A stretch of 12,078 nt of DNA from Candidatus Bathyarchaeota archaeon. GTDB lineage: Archaea; Thermoproteota; Bathyarchaeia; Bathyarchaeales; Bathyarchaeaceae. Under the pieces are notes generated by a model that was given only the letters and a program-made list of their open reading frames with translations, had not been told where the DNA came from and searched no databases. Each line of letters begins with the position of its first letter. Within the stretch, counting starts at the first letter, position 1. The stretch lies in NCBI GenBank assembly GCA_029881555.1, contig JAOUMI010000012.1, positions 1 through 12,078 of the forward strand, in the 5' to 3' direction. The translations under genes and the position numbers were made by a program. Of the stretch, positions 1 to 6,186 are shown one piece after another.

Positions 1-588
1 GCCGTTCAGGTCTAGGACCACCACAGGGGCTCCATAATCGACGAGACCCAAAACCAGCAGCTTGGAGAGATGAGACTTCCCGGTTTCCTTCTTCCCAGTT
101 ACGATGTTGAGTTTTCCGTCTAAAGCCCGAGCGTCAATGCTGAACGAGGACAATTCCTTTGTCTCGCCGAGCTGAATGGGAAGACCATCGCATATCTTTG
201 CAAGGGTCAGAAGAGATGTCGTTGGAAGCTTTTTGATTGTAGACTGGGAGCGTGAGGGAAGCCACGAGGAGCCTACGCTTAACCTTCCGTCCTCTATGGT
301 CCCGCGAATCTTGCAGAAGAGCAGCCGCGAGTCTTGGATGTACGTCACATGGGAGGCAACCTCTAACGGGTCAAAGCTTTCCTCGTGAACAAGCTCGTTG
401 GTGGTGGAGTTTCGCAGAAGCTCTTCTAAGATGCCGGGAACGTTGGCGAACTGGATGTCTATCACCTGAGTGATCAGTCTTCTACGAGATGTAGGGTCTT
501 CTATGAGGAGGTATTCTCCCTTCTCAACGTTCTCGCTTGGAAGGGCAAGAATTTGAACCGTATTTCCCTCTTTTCTGTAAAGTCGCAC
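1..588 (-). CDS. herA: HerA-family DNA-translocating ATPase, N-terminal part (cut by window edge)
   Basis: Partial gene: 196 codons run from a GTG at 588 to the window edge, with no stop. Residues about 1-60 form a beta-rich segment like the HAS-barrel that opens HerA proteins. Residues 165-172 read GKKETGKS, a Walker A loop, followed by a hydrophobic helix and a strand ending VVVLDLNG, as in the HerA/FtsK-like fold. The Walker B and the rest of the motor lie outside the window. The GTG sits 2 bp after the nurA stop (TAA CG GTG) with GAGGG just before it, so the two genes are co-transcribed and probably translationally coupled. HerA is known as a hexameric DNA pump that works with the NurA nuclease in DNA end resection; that role is inferred here from family and neighbour. 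Archaea often carry several HerA paralogues, so this may not be the one paired with Mre11-Rad50. Confidence 0.88.
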   Translation of the reverse strand, partial: MRLYRKEGNTVQILALPSENVEKGEYLLIEDPTSRRRLITQVIDIQFANVPGILEELLRNSTTNELVHEESFDPLEVASHVTYIQDSRLLFCKIRGTIEDGRLSVGSSWLPSRSQSTIKKLPTTSLLTLAKICDGLPIQLGETKELSSFSIDARALDGKLNIVTGKKETGKSHLSKLLVLGLVDYGAPVVVLDLNG

Positions 589-590
589 CG

Positions 591-1685
591 TTAGCCCTCT
601 GAGCCCTTTCCGAAGGGTCCGAAAAGGAGTCGACGCACGTTTGGTCGTGTAACCATTTTCAACCCACACTTTTGAGCTATAAAGCGCTGAATGCCGATCA
701 CCTCGTTGGCGGTGAAAGTTGAGAATATGTGAGCCAAGCGCAGGGTTTCTGGGTAACTCTGAAGGAACAGATCGTTCCCAAGGAGTCTTTGTACCGCTTC
801 TAAACCCTGTTCCCACGGAATCTCTCTGTCGATGTCCAAGCGGAAGGAGCAACTCCCTTCGGTGAACCTCGCCACATAAAGGTCTCCTAGAAAGCGCACT
901 TTGCTCGAAACATAGGTGGGGAAGCCGTTGATCTGGAGTAGACTGGGCGGTGGAGACTTCCACGCTAGGTCGGTCAGTAGGTGTCCGGAAAGCCTTAGGC
1001 GCGTTATCTTGGAGAACGCCAAGACCGTGTTTAAGCGGTTTCTTGCCACTTCTAGAAGCTGAGAAACGACGTTCACTGGGCTGTCTATGGTTCCAGCGGT
1101 TAGAGAACCGTCCCAAAGAATGACGCTGCGGTTTGAGGAACAGCTGACGCCCATCTGAAGCCATCGTTCGAGCAGGTTGCACATTCGATTCTGCATGTTT
1201 ATGAGGCTAGGGGCGTTGGTGTCCCCTGAAACTTTGAAGTAGTATTGTCTGAGCATGCCGTATATTTCCCTCTTGTTTTCCTCTGTTATGTGAAAGGGAA
1301 ATGGTCCGAGGCGGAGGCACCGGTATCGACTTTTTTCCTTCCAAACTATGGCTCCCCTCACGGCGCAAATCACTCCTGTCTTGGTTTCTCCAACATTTAT
1401 GCTGGAAACGTCCACGGCAACGACTGTGGTGTAGTCCAAGGCGGGTTTTAGGGGTATGGGTCGTAATGTGAAGGAGTCGTGATGTTGAAAACCAAGTGTA
1501 ATGCCTTCAGAATTTTCTTTAGAGGGCCCATAAGATGTTATTTCGTGAGGCTGAAAACATTCTCCGTTGATTTTCTTCATGGACCTGAGGCTTAGCTCGA
1601 TGAATCGTTGCGGGAGTTGCAGGTCTTCTAGGGATTGAGGAAAATTATATTTTGGTGTTGTTGCATAATGGAATTGTTCAATCAC
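591..1685 (-). CDS. nurA: NurA-family 5'-3' nuclease
   Basis: A protein of about 364 residues, a usual size for NurA. Numbered from the TTG at 1688, the visible nuclease motifs are: AVDVSS at 91-96 with the first metal-binding aspartate D93; LWDGSL at 191-196 with D193; AFSK at 224-227; and the C-terminal SYPETLRLAH with H320. These match the RNase H-like NurA fold, which uses manganese to trim DNA ends together with HerA. The HerA gene follows 2 bp downstream, the classic pairing. The start is ambiguous: TTG at 1688 is directly followed by GTG at 1685. I prefer GTG, because a GGTGA ribosome binding site ends 6 nt before it but only 3 nt before the TTG. Mre11 and Rad50 are not in the window. 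The function call is firm at family level; activity is inferred. Confidence 0.88.
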   Translation of the reverse strand: MIEQFHYATTPKYNFPQSLEDLQLPQRFIELSLRSMKKINGECFQPHEITSYGPSKENSEGITLGFQHHDSFTLRPIPLKPALDYTTVVAVDVSSINVGETKTGVICAVRGAIVWKEKSRYRCLRLGPFPFHITEENKREIYGMLRQYYFKVSGDTNAPSLINMQNRMCNLLERWLQMGVSCSSNRSVILWDGSLTAGTIDSPVNVVSQLLEVARNRLNTVLAFSKITRLRLSGHLLTDLAWKSPPPSLLQINGFPTYVSSKVRFLGDLYVARFTEGSCSFRLDIDREIPWEQGLEAVQRLLGNDLFLQSYPETLRLAHIFSTFTANEVIGIQRFIAQKCGLKMVTRPNVRRLLFGPFGKGSEG

Positions 1686-1691
1686 CAATAT

Positions 1692-1696
1692 TCACC
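1692..1696 (-). promoter_or_regulatory. Ribosome binding site of nurA (decides GTG over TTG)
   Basis: On the minus strand GGTGA matches part of the AGGAGGTGAT complement of the 16S tail. It lies 6 nt upstream of GTG 1685 and 3 nt upstream of TTG 1688, so the GTG has the more normal spacing. Confidence 0.5.
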
Positions 1697-1723
1697 AATT
1701 TGCAATTAAAGGAGGATATGGGT

Positions 1724-1732
1724 ATTTAAATG
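1724..1732. promoter_or_regulatory. Shared TATA-like element between nurA and the divergent winged-helix gene
   Basis: TATTTAAAT is nearly self-complementary and sits between the two divergent genes. Reading right, its centre is about 52 bp before the ATG at 1780, giving a leader near 25 nt. Reading left, the expected start of transcription is near 1702, giving a leader of about 15 nt that still includes the GGTGA site. Archaeal TATA boxes sit about 25 bp before the transcript start, so one element could serve both directions. Seen: the sequence and distances. Inferred: promoter use. Confidence 0.45.
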
Positions 1733-1779
1733 TTGCGCATGAACAACATGTTCAATACAATAAACAATAAGGGACCACT

Positions 1780-2190
1780 ATGTCAGAAGAACTAAAACCC
1801 CCAATCCGCCTGAAAATGAAAGTTGGAGACATGGAGTTCGAAATCGAGTGCAGAGAGGACCAGCTTGAAGGGGCTGTCAAAAGAATTTTATCAACAATCA
1901 AGGAGTATGCGAGGGAGCCGATAGTGATGCCCGAGAGAGGGTTGCCTCCTGCCAGAGGTGAAACCTGCAAGGGACTCATACAGAAACTTTGGTCAGAGGG
2001 TTGGTTTGCATCTCCCAGAGGACTCGGCGAAGTGCACAGTGAAATGGCACGGAAGGGCTATCATTACGACCGTACTGCAGTGGCACACGCCCTCATCGAC
2101 TTGGTTAAGGATGGCCTACTAACCAGAGAGGGGAGACCTCGCCGTTACCGCTATGCCCAAAAGAGACCTCCGCTGACCAGTCAGGTTTGA
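1780..2190 (+). CDS. Small protein with beta-beta-alpha N-terminus and putative winged helix (family pair A, copy 1)
   Basis: Not a family I can name; 136 residues, ATG start. Residues 9-41 read as two short strands (IRLKMKV, MEFEIEC) and an amphipathic helix. A linker rich in proline and glycine (45-60) leads to a second domain at 62-128 that looks like a winged helix: helices around 63-75, 82-92 and 99-112, then a basic wing (RPRRYRY). It pairs with the gene at 3159-3572: C63, W75, PR at 79-80, HY at 95-96 and LV at 108-109 line up with C67, W79, PR84-85, HY100-101 and LV113-114, with a one-residue gap. It is divergent from nurA and overlaps the convergent gene at 2181 by 10 bp at the stops. 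A DNA-binding role is inferred from the basic wing only. No strong ribosome binding site is seen before the ATG. Confidence 0.8.
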   Translation: MSEELKPPIRLKMKVGDMEFEIECREDQLEGAVKRILSTIKEYAREPIVMPERGLPPARGETCKGLIQKLWSEGWFASPRGLGEVHSEMARKGYHYDRTAVAHALIDLVKDGLLTREGRPRRYRYAQKRPPLTSQV

Positions 2191-2687
2191 ATCTTTTCTC
2201 GAATCTTGACTAAGGTTTCTTCTTGAAGGCGTTTGATTCCAATTGTGGTTATTTTATAATCGCCTTCCCCGTTTTTTGTTGCCATTCCTTCCCGACAGAG
2301 TTCGCCCAGTCGTGTGCTCGTAATTTTGGAGCTTTTTCCAAGCCGAGTTTGCAGTTCTTCCTTGGAGGAGGAGTCTCTGCCTAAGCGTCCGAGTCTATGA
2401 CCTATATGAGCGGCTAAGAGATAGAGCTGAATTGTTTCGCTGTCCGTGAGCTCTTGTTTGGAGATGAGAAGCTCTGGACCTTCAGGAGCAATGGCGATGA
2501 CGCCTTCAACGTCTTCGATAATCTTTTGAAGATCAACGGTTAGCATCACTTTGTGTGTCAGGTTAAAGGAAGGAATCATTTGGCTGAAGAATCGGTTCAC
2601 GCTCACCCAAACATCATTTACATTGCCGACAAACGTCTGTTCAACATTCCTGTACTTGACATGAACCGTTATCTTCTCTTCACTCAA
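2181..2687 (-). CDS. Small protein with beta-beta-alpha N-terminus and putative winged helix (family pair B, copy 1)
   Basis: Unrecognised family; 168 residues from a TTG at 2687. A longer reading from GTG 2738 would add 17 residues, but these lie wholly inside the upstream gene and look unlike the family. The TTG lies 1 nt after the upstream stop, has GAGGG 7 nt before it, and gives MSEEKITVHVKY, which matches the relatives' starts. Residues 5-38 form the short N-terminal strand-strand-helix unit. Residues 60-71 (VEGVIAIAPEGP) and 80-84 (LTDSE) match residues 56-67 and 75-79 of the gene at 2689-3156. From 84 to about 156 it reads as a winged helix: helices at 84-97, 107-117 and 121-134, then a wing (GDYKITTIG) and a final helix. 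It is the last of three tightly packed minus-strand genes and overlaps the convergent plus-strand relative by 10 bp. A role in transcription or DNA binding is only inferred. Confidence 0.78.
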   Translation of the reverse strand: MSEEKITVHVKYRNVEQTFVGNVNDVWVSVNRFFSQMIPSFNLTHKVMLTVDLQKIIEDVEGVIAIAPEGPELLISKQELTDSETIQLYLLAAHIGHRLGRLGRDSSSKEELQTRLGKSSKITSTRLGELCREGMATKNGEGDYKITTIGIKRLQEETLVKIREKIQT

Positions 2688-2688
2688 C

Positions 2689-3156
2689 TCATTGCCCTCG
2701 AAGCCTAGCCAGCAACTCTTCCTCGATCCACCTCTCACCTTGTACGGTTAACTTGAACTCCGGTCTAGCAGGGTCTGGTTTGAACACCAGTCCCCGCTTG
2801 GTCATCTCGTTGAGGCGCGCAGGCACCATTGACTTGATCCCGCTTGAACTTAGCAGTCGGCTGATTTGGGCTGCGGTGCTGACTTTTTCTTCAGAAGCGT
2901 ATAAGACCAGGCCGATGGCTTCGTAGTGGGTTAGCCTCTCCCGGCTGGTTATTACAGGTCCCTCCGTGGTGAGTTCGACGATTCCCTCAAGCTGTGCTTT
3001 TATTGGTGGAGCAAATTTTGTGGAGACTAGGCTACTTATTTCGCTCATGAACTGGGGGGGCATGGTTCTCAGCGTCTCAAGGATTTCTTGGGCGTTGTCT
3101 CCCTCCAAAACTATATCGCCGAAAGGAGCTTTGATCTGCACCCGAATCTTTCCCAT
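2689..3156 (-). CDS. Small protein with beta-beta-alpha N-terminus and putative winged helix (family pair B, copy 2)
   Basis: Unrecognised family; 155 residues. The ATG at 3156 is 2 nt after the previous gene's stop and has a very good ribosome binding site (AAAGGAGG, 7 nt upstream). Residues 3-40 are the shared N-terminal unit: strands IRVQIKA and DIVLEGD, then a helix from 22 to about 31. Residues 56-67 (LEGIVELTTEGP) and 73-86 match the neighbour at 2181-2687. A winged helix follows at about 79-137: helices at 77-87, 93-103 and 109-121, then a wing (EFKLTVQG), and a C-terminal helix rich in glutamate and arginine. The gene sits between its two relatives with gaps of 2 bp and 1 bp, so all three are probably on one transcript. 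No transmembrane segment, signal peptide or enzyme motif is visible. Confidence 0.8.
   Translation of the reverse strand: MGKIRVQIKAPFGDIVLEGDNAQEILETLRTMPPQFMSEISSLVSTKFAPPIKAQLEGIVELTTEGPVITSRERLTHYEAIGLVLYASEEKVSTAAQISRLLSSSGIKSMVPARLNEMTKRGLVFKPDPARPEFKLTVQGERWIEEELLARLRGQ
2695..2699 (-). promoter_or_regulatory. Ribosome binding site supporting the TTG start at 2687
   Basis: GAGGG lies 7 nt before the TTG, inside the end of the upstream gene. It favours the short reading of the 2181 gene over the 185-residue reading that starts at 2738. Confidence 0.55.
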
Positions 3157-3158
3157 GT

Positions 3159-3572
3159 CTACGCCTCCTTTCCAGCCAAAACGTACACGTAGCCCCTATC
3201 CGTCTTCCACCGTTTAATCCCGCCCTTCCTAACCAGCCACACGAGCACCCCGGAGAGGGTAGTAGGTGGATAGTGTAATGCATTCGCTTTCATGGCTTCC
3301 GCCAGCTCGGGCAAGGTTCTGGGCTGCTGTTTTCCCCAATCCGTTTCCAGCAACTTCAAAACTGCCTCACTGCAGTTCGCGGAAGACGAGATGGTGGGAT
3401 AGAGTGTGGGAGTAGATTGAGGCGGATTTACGCTGATGTTAACTGAATCAAAAGCTTTAGAAACGCTTGCCACCAGACGCGGAAGTTCCTCGATGGTTTT
3501 TATCACTTCCTCACGGGTTCCGCTAATCTCTATCTCATGTTGACCGAATTTGACGCGAAGTGAAAATGGCAT
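3159..3572 (-). CDS. Small protein with beta-beta-alpha N-terminus and putative winged helix (family pair A, copy 2)
   Basis: Unrecognised family; 137 residues, ATG start with GGAG about 10 nt upstream. The N-terminus (SLRVKFG, HEIEISG, then a helix from 19 to about 30) is the clearest copy of the shared strand-strand-helix unit. A serine/proline-rich linker (43-65) leads to a winged-helix-like domain at 66-132. Conserved positions with the plus-strand gene at 1780 are C67, W79, PR84-85, HY100-101, LV113-114 and the aromatic YVYV wing strand at 128-131. It is the first of three packed minus-strand genes and lies 108 bp downstream of the pyrophosphatase, so it could be read from that promoter or from a weak one of its own. 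Pair A lacks the VEG...EGP stretch that marks pair B, yet the N-terminal unit is alike in both. Function unknown. Confidence 0.8.
   Translation of the reverse strand: MPFSLRVKFGQHEIEISGTREEVIKTIEELPRLVASVSKAFDSVNISVNPPQSTPTLYPTISSSANCSEAVLKLLETDWGKQQPRTLPELAEAMKANALHYPPTTLSGVLVWLVRKGGIKRWKTDRGYVYVLAGKEA
3164..3171 (-). promoter_or_regulatory. Strong ribosome binding site for the gene at 2689-3156
   Basis: AAAGGAGG on the minus strand overlaps the last codons of the upstream gene and lies 7 nt before the ATG. It fixes the start and implies coupled translation of the two genes. Confidence 0.7.
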
Positions 3573-3680
3573 CCACTATTTTCTCCATACTTCGAATACA
3601 GCGCCATCCCTTTTAGAATTTACGACAGGTGTTAACCCACACAACATTTGTGCAAGAGGCAAAACGACTTTTTCCGATCG

Positions 3681-4208
3681 TCAAAATTTCTTTTTAAACA
3701 AGTTAATCGAATAGTTGATGACCTTTCTGGCTTCTTCAGCGTTTTTCCACGATTTGAATTTGACCCACTTTTTCGGCTCTAATCTCTTGTAAACTTCAAA
3801 GAACTCTTGAATTTCCTTTAGAAGATGCGGATGAACATCGGTGATATCGTGGAATCCTTTGAATCTTGGATCACTCAGGGGCACAGACAATATTTTGGGG
3901 TCTTCTCCCTCCTCGTCCTCCATGATCAACACACCAATTGGTCTCACCTTAATTATGCAGCCAACTTCTGTGGGCTCGTAACTCAAAACCATAATGTCCA
4001 GCGGGTCATTGTCATCAAACCAGGTTTGAGGAATAAAGCCATACTCTACTGGAAATACAACTGAGGAATGAAGCACGCGATCCAGCACAAAAGCTTCCCA
4101 TTTCAAGTTGTATTCGTATTTGTCTCTCGACCTGCTTACGACTTCAACAACTACGTTGAGCAGGTCTGGAGGCTTGTCTCCTGGTGGAATGTCTCGCCAT
4201 AAATTCAT
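3681..4208 (-). CDS. ppa: Inorganic pyrophosphatase, family I (soluble)
   Basis: Hydrolyses pyrophosphate to two phosphates in the cytoplasm and so pulls forward tRNA charging and polymer synthesis. At 175 residues it has the normal length for prokaryotic family I enzymes. The active-site set is complete and follows the E. coli enzyme closely: E22, K30, E32, R44, Y56, the metal-binding D66-x-D68-P-x-D71 signature (DNDPLD), D98-E99, D103, K105, and Y140-K141. The fold segments VEYGFIP, VRPIGVL and KWVKFKSW are typical. The ATG at 4208 is followed by MNLWRDIP, the usual start of this family. It lies 71 bp downstream of gatE on the same strand, and a TATA-like CTCATATAAC at 4241-4250 could give it its own nearly leaderless transcript. 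No missing residue or frame problem was seen. Confidence 0.96.
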   Translation of the reverse strand: MNLWRDIPPGDKPPDLLNVVVEVVSRSRDKYEYNLKWEAFVLDRVLHSSVVFPVEYGFIPQTWFDDNDPLDIMVLSYEPTEVGCIIKVRPIGVLIMEDEEGEDPKILSVPLSDPRFKGFHDITDVHPHLLKEIQEFFEVYKRLEPKKWVKFKSWKNAEEARKVINYSINLFKKKF

Positions 4209-4240
4209 AAGACTTCAGACTATGCAGAAGGGTCTATCTT

Positions 4241-4250
4241 GTTATATGAG
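4241..4250 (-). promoter_or_regulatory. Possible TATA box of the pyrophosphatase gene
   Basis: CTCATATAAC on the minus strand is centred about 37 bp before the ATG at 4208, in the 71-bp gap after gatE. It would give a leader of about 10 nt. No clear ribosome binding site precedes the ATG, which fits a short-leader transcript. Inferred from position only. Confidence 0.3.
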
Positions 4251-4279
4251 TTTCTGATCCCAAGTTGTGTTCAGAGCCG

Positions 4280-6178
4280 TTAAACGAACTCTTTCAACCT
4301 TTTTTTCAACGTCTCGCTAACCCACTCAGCCTTGACTCGTCCTCGAGTTTTCTTCATAACCATGCCCATAAGGGATCCAAAAGCGCCTTCTTTTCTCTCC
4401 TCTATCAAGCTCCTGTTTTCTCTCATCAAGCTGTCTATCATTTTTTCCAGCTCCTCTTGCGCAATCATCGTTAATCCCAGAGTTTCAACAGCCTCCTTCG
4501 CTGTAGTGCCCTCATGCTTCGACAGCCAAGTGATGACCTCCGGTATCGCCTCCTTAGCCGTTTCTCCGGCATCCACAAGACGAAACAGCTCTCTCAACTG
4601 CTCATCACTAACCCTCTCAACCTCGACTCCATCGCGCCTCAACGCTTTCATAGTCTCCGTCAACGCAACCGCTATGACGGTGGGAGAAACCTTGGTTTCC
4701 TGAGCCAGCTTTTCAAACAAATCAATGTACTCTGAATCCAGAATTTGCCTCACCAACTTCAGATTTAAACCGTACTCTTCGGTTAAGCGCCTCATCTTCT
4801 GCTCCGGCAACTCCGGAAGACAAGCGCGCAACTTTTTCACATACTCTTCGCCTAACTGGATTGGAGGAACATCTGTCTCCGGATACATTCGAGCAGCTCC
4901 GGGCCTCGGACGCATGTATCGGGAAGTCCCATCTGGGTTTGCCGCACGTGTTTCCTCGGGAACACCTCTCACCGCCTCTCTGGCTCTCTGCGTCACGGCT
5001 TTCAAGGCGTCGGTTGCGTTTTCCACACTATCCGCCACGAATACAACGGCGTCTTGGGGTTCCGCTTTCAAAAGCTTCTTGAGATCATCTGTTTCTTTGG
5101 CGGTTACTCTGTAGGCTGGAAGCTCATCCGTGTGAAAAATCCCTCCTACCCTCCCCCAGAAATGAGCGATATCCGCTATCTCCATTCCAAGCCTCATGCC
5201 AGGCGCTAGCTCCATCTTGAGCAGCCCAGCAAATTTAGGCAATTTGACCGCCAGCACTTGCTGGTTTTGGCTGAGCGCTTTTTGGATAACCCGACACTCT
5301 GTTTGTTTAAAGGTAGGGGTGACGCCCATGAACTCGTCTTTGATGCTCTCTTCTGTTACTCCGCGCTTTTTCAATTCATCCTTTATCTTGAGGAGGCCAA
5401 GCTGGCGCTGAACCTCGTACTCAACAACTTTCGAGACCAGTTCGAGCTGTTGAACTCCCTTAATTTCTGTTAGGGCTCCGTCGCGAATGGATATGTTCAG
5501 GTCTTGGCGAATGGTTCCTAGTCCTCGCTTAACCCTTTGTGTGGCCCTCAGGGTTCGTCCGATGGCTAAAGCGGTTTCTTCCGCTTCCTGAGGAGAGTAT
5601 ATGACCGGCGCTGTGGTGACCTCGATGAGAGGGATTCCGAGGCGGTCGATTCGGTATCGGATGATGGAGTCTTTTTCTCCCATCTTTCTAGCAGCGTCTT
5701 CTTCAAGGCTTACGTGTTGTATAGGAACCTTTTTCCCTTCGATGTCCAGTTCCCCGTCAAGAGCAATGACGCATGTACGCTGAAAACCTGTGGTATTCGA
5801 CCCGTCTATAACGGTTTTGCGCATCACGTGAATCTCATCCAAGGGTTTGGCATTCATCATAAGAGCAGCTGTGAGAGAGATTTCCACTGCCTCTTGATTA
5901 AGATCATGGGGAGGCTCCTCGTCCATCTCTACGAGGCACGAGGTTTCCCTGTTCGCCTCGTACAGTATTTTCACTCCCTTCTGAAACTCAAAGAAGGCGG
6001 CCGGATCGATCTGACCCAACTCGCTCTGGGTTGGCCTTAGTCTCCTCAGAAACGCGATTTCTGGTTCTTCTTTGAAGAGTTTAGGCTGGCAAGAGCAGAA
6101 GAGTTTGGTCTCTGTGTCAAGTTGCTGATGCACCTCAAGCCCGGTTTTCAGTCCGACTTTGGAATAATCGATGTTCAT
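4280..6178 (-). CDS. gatE: Glu-tRNA(Gln) amidotransferase subunit E
   Basis: GatE phosphorylates the glutamate on mischarged Glu-tRNA(Gln) with ATP and then amidates it with ammonia passed from GatD, giving Gln-tRNA(Gln); archaea use this in place of GlnRS. The 632-residue length is normal. The N-terminus has the GatB/GatE signature (TGLEVHQQLDTETKLFCSC, residues 12-30). The cradle domain continues with RIDRLGIPLIEVTT at 176-189 and RQDLNISI at 224-231. Residues about 290-405 hold the AspRS-like GAD insertion that distinguishes GatE from bacterial GatB. The cradle resumes at RYMRPRPGAARMYPETDVPP (420-439). The helical and YqeY-like tail that binds tRNA runs from about 455 to 632 and ends with GSLMGMVMKKTRGR. 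The ATG at 6178 is 8 bp after gatD, with GAGGAG in the end of gatD as a likely binding site. Intact. Confidence 0.97.
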   Translation of the reverse strand: MNIDYSKVGLKTGLEVHQQLDTETKLFCSCQPKLFKEEPEIAFLRRLRPTQSELGQIDPAAFFEFQKGVKILYEANRETSCLVEMDEEPPHDLNQEAVEISLTAALMMNAKPLDEIHVMRKTVIDGSNTTGFQRTCVIALDGELDIEGKKVPIQHVSLEEDAARKMGEKDSIIRYRIDRLGIPLIEVTTAPVIYSPQEAEETALAIGRTLRATQRVKRGLGTIRQDLNISIRDGALTEIKGVQQLELVSKVVEYEVQRQLGLLKIKDELKKRGVTEESIKDEFMGVTPTFKQTECRVIQKALSQNQQVLAVKLPKFAGLLKMELAPGMRLGMEIADIAHFWGRVGGIFHTDELPAYRVTAKETDDLKKLLKAEPQDAVVFVADSVENATDALKAVTQRAREAVRGVPEETRAANPDGTSRYMRPRPGAARMYPETDVPPIQLGEEYVKKLRACLPELPEQKMRRLTEEYGLNLKLVRQILDSEYIDLFEKLAQETKVSPTVIAVALTETMKALRRDGVEVERVSDEQLRELFRLVDAGETAKEAIPEVITWLSKHEGTTAKEAVETLGLTMIAQEELEKMIDSLMRENRSLIEERKEGAFGSLMGMVMKKTRGRVKAEWVSETLKKRLKEFV

Positions 6179-6186
6179 TTGCTTGT

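Noticed and set aside
176-473. Two plus-strand frames opposite the HerA coding region
   Set aside because: The minus strand here encodes a recognisable HerA N-terminus with Walker A; the plus frames are shadows.
1681-1701. Short tandem TTGGTGA repeat before nurA, considered as a regulatory repeat
   Set aside because: The first copy is explained as the ribosome binding site and the second spans the start codons; two 7-bp copies are not evidence for more.
3655-3685. Possible terminator hairpin after the pyrophosphatase (ACGA...TCGT then TTTT on the minus strand)
   Set aside because: The stem is only 4 bp with a 10-nt loop and a short T run; too weak to report.
4265-6040. Many plus-strand frames of 60-130 codons opposite gatE
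   Set aside because: They are antisense to a full-length, clearly recognised gene, and none carries a family pattern or start signal.
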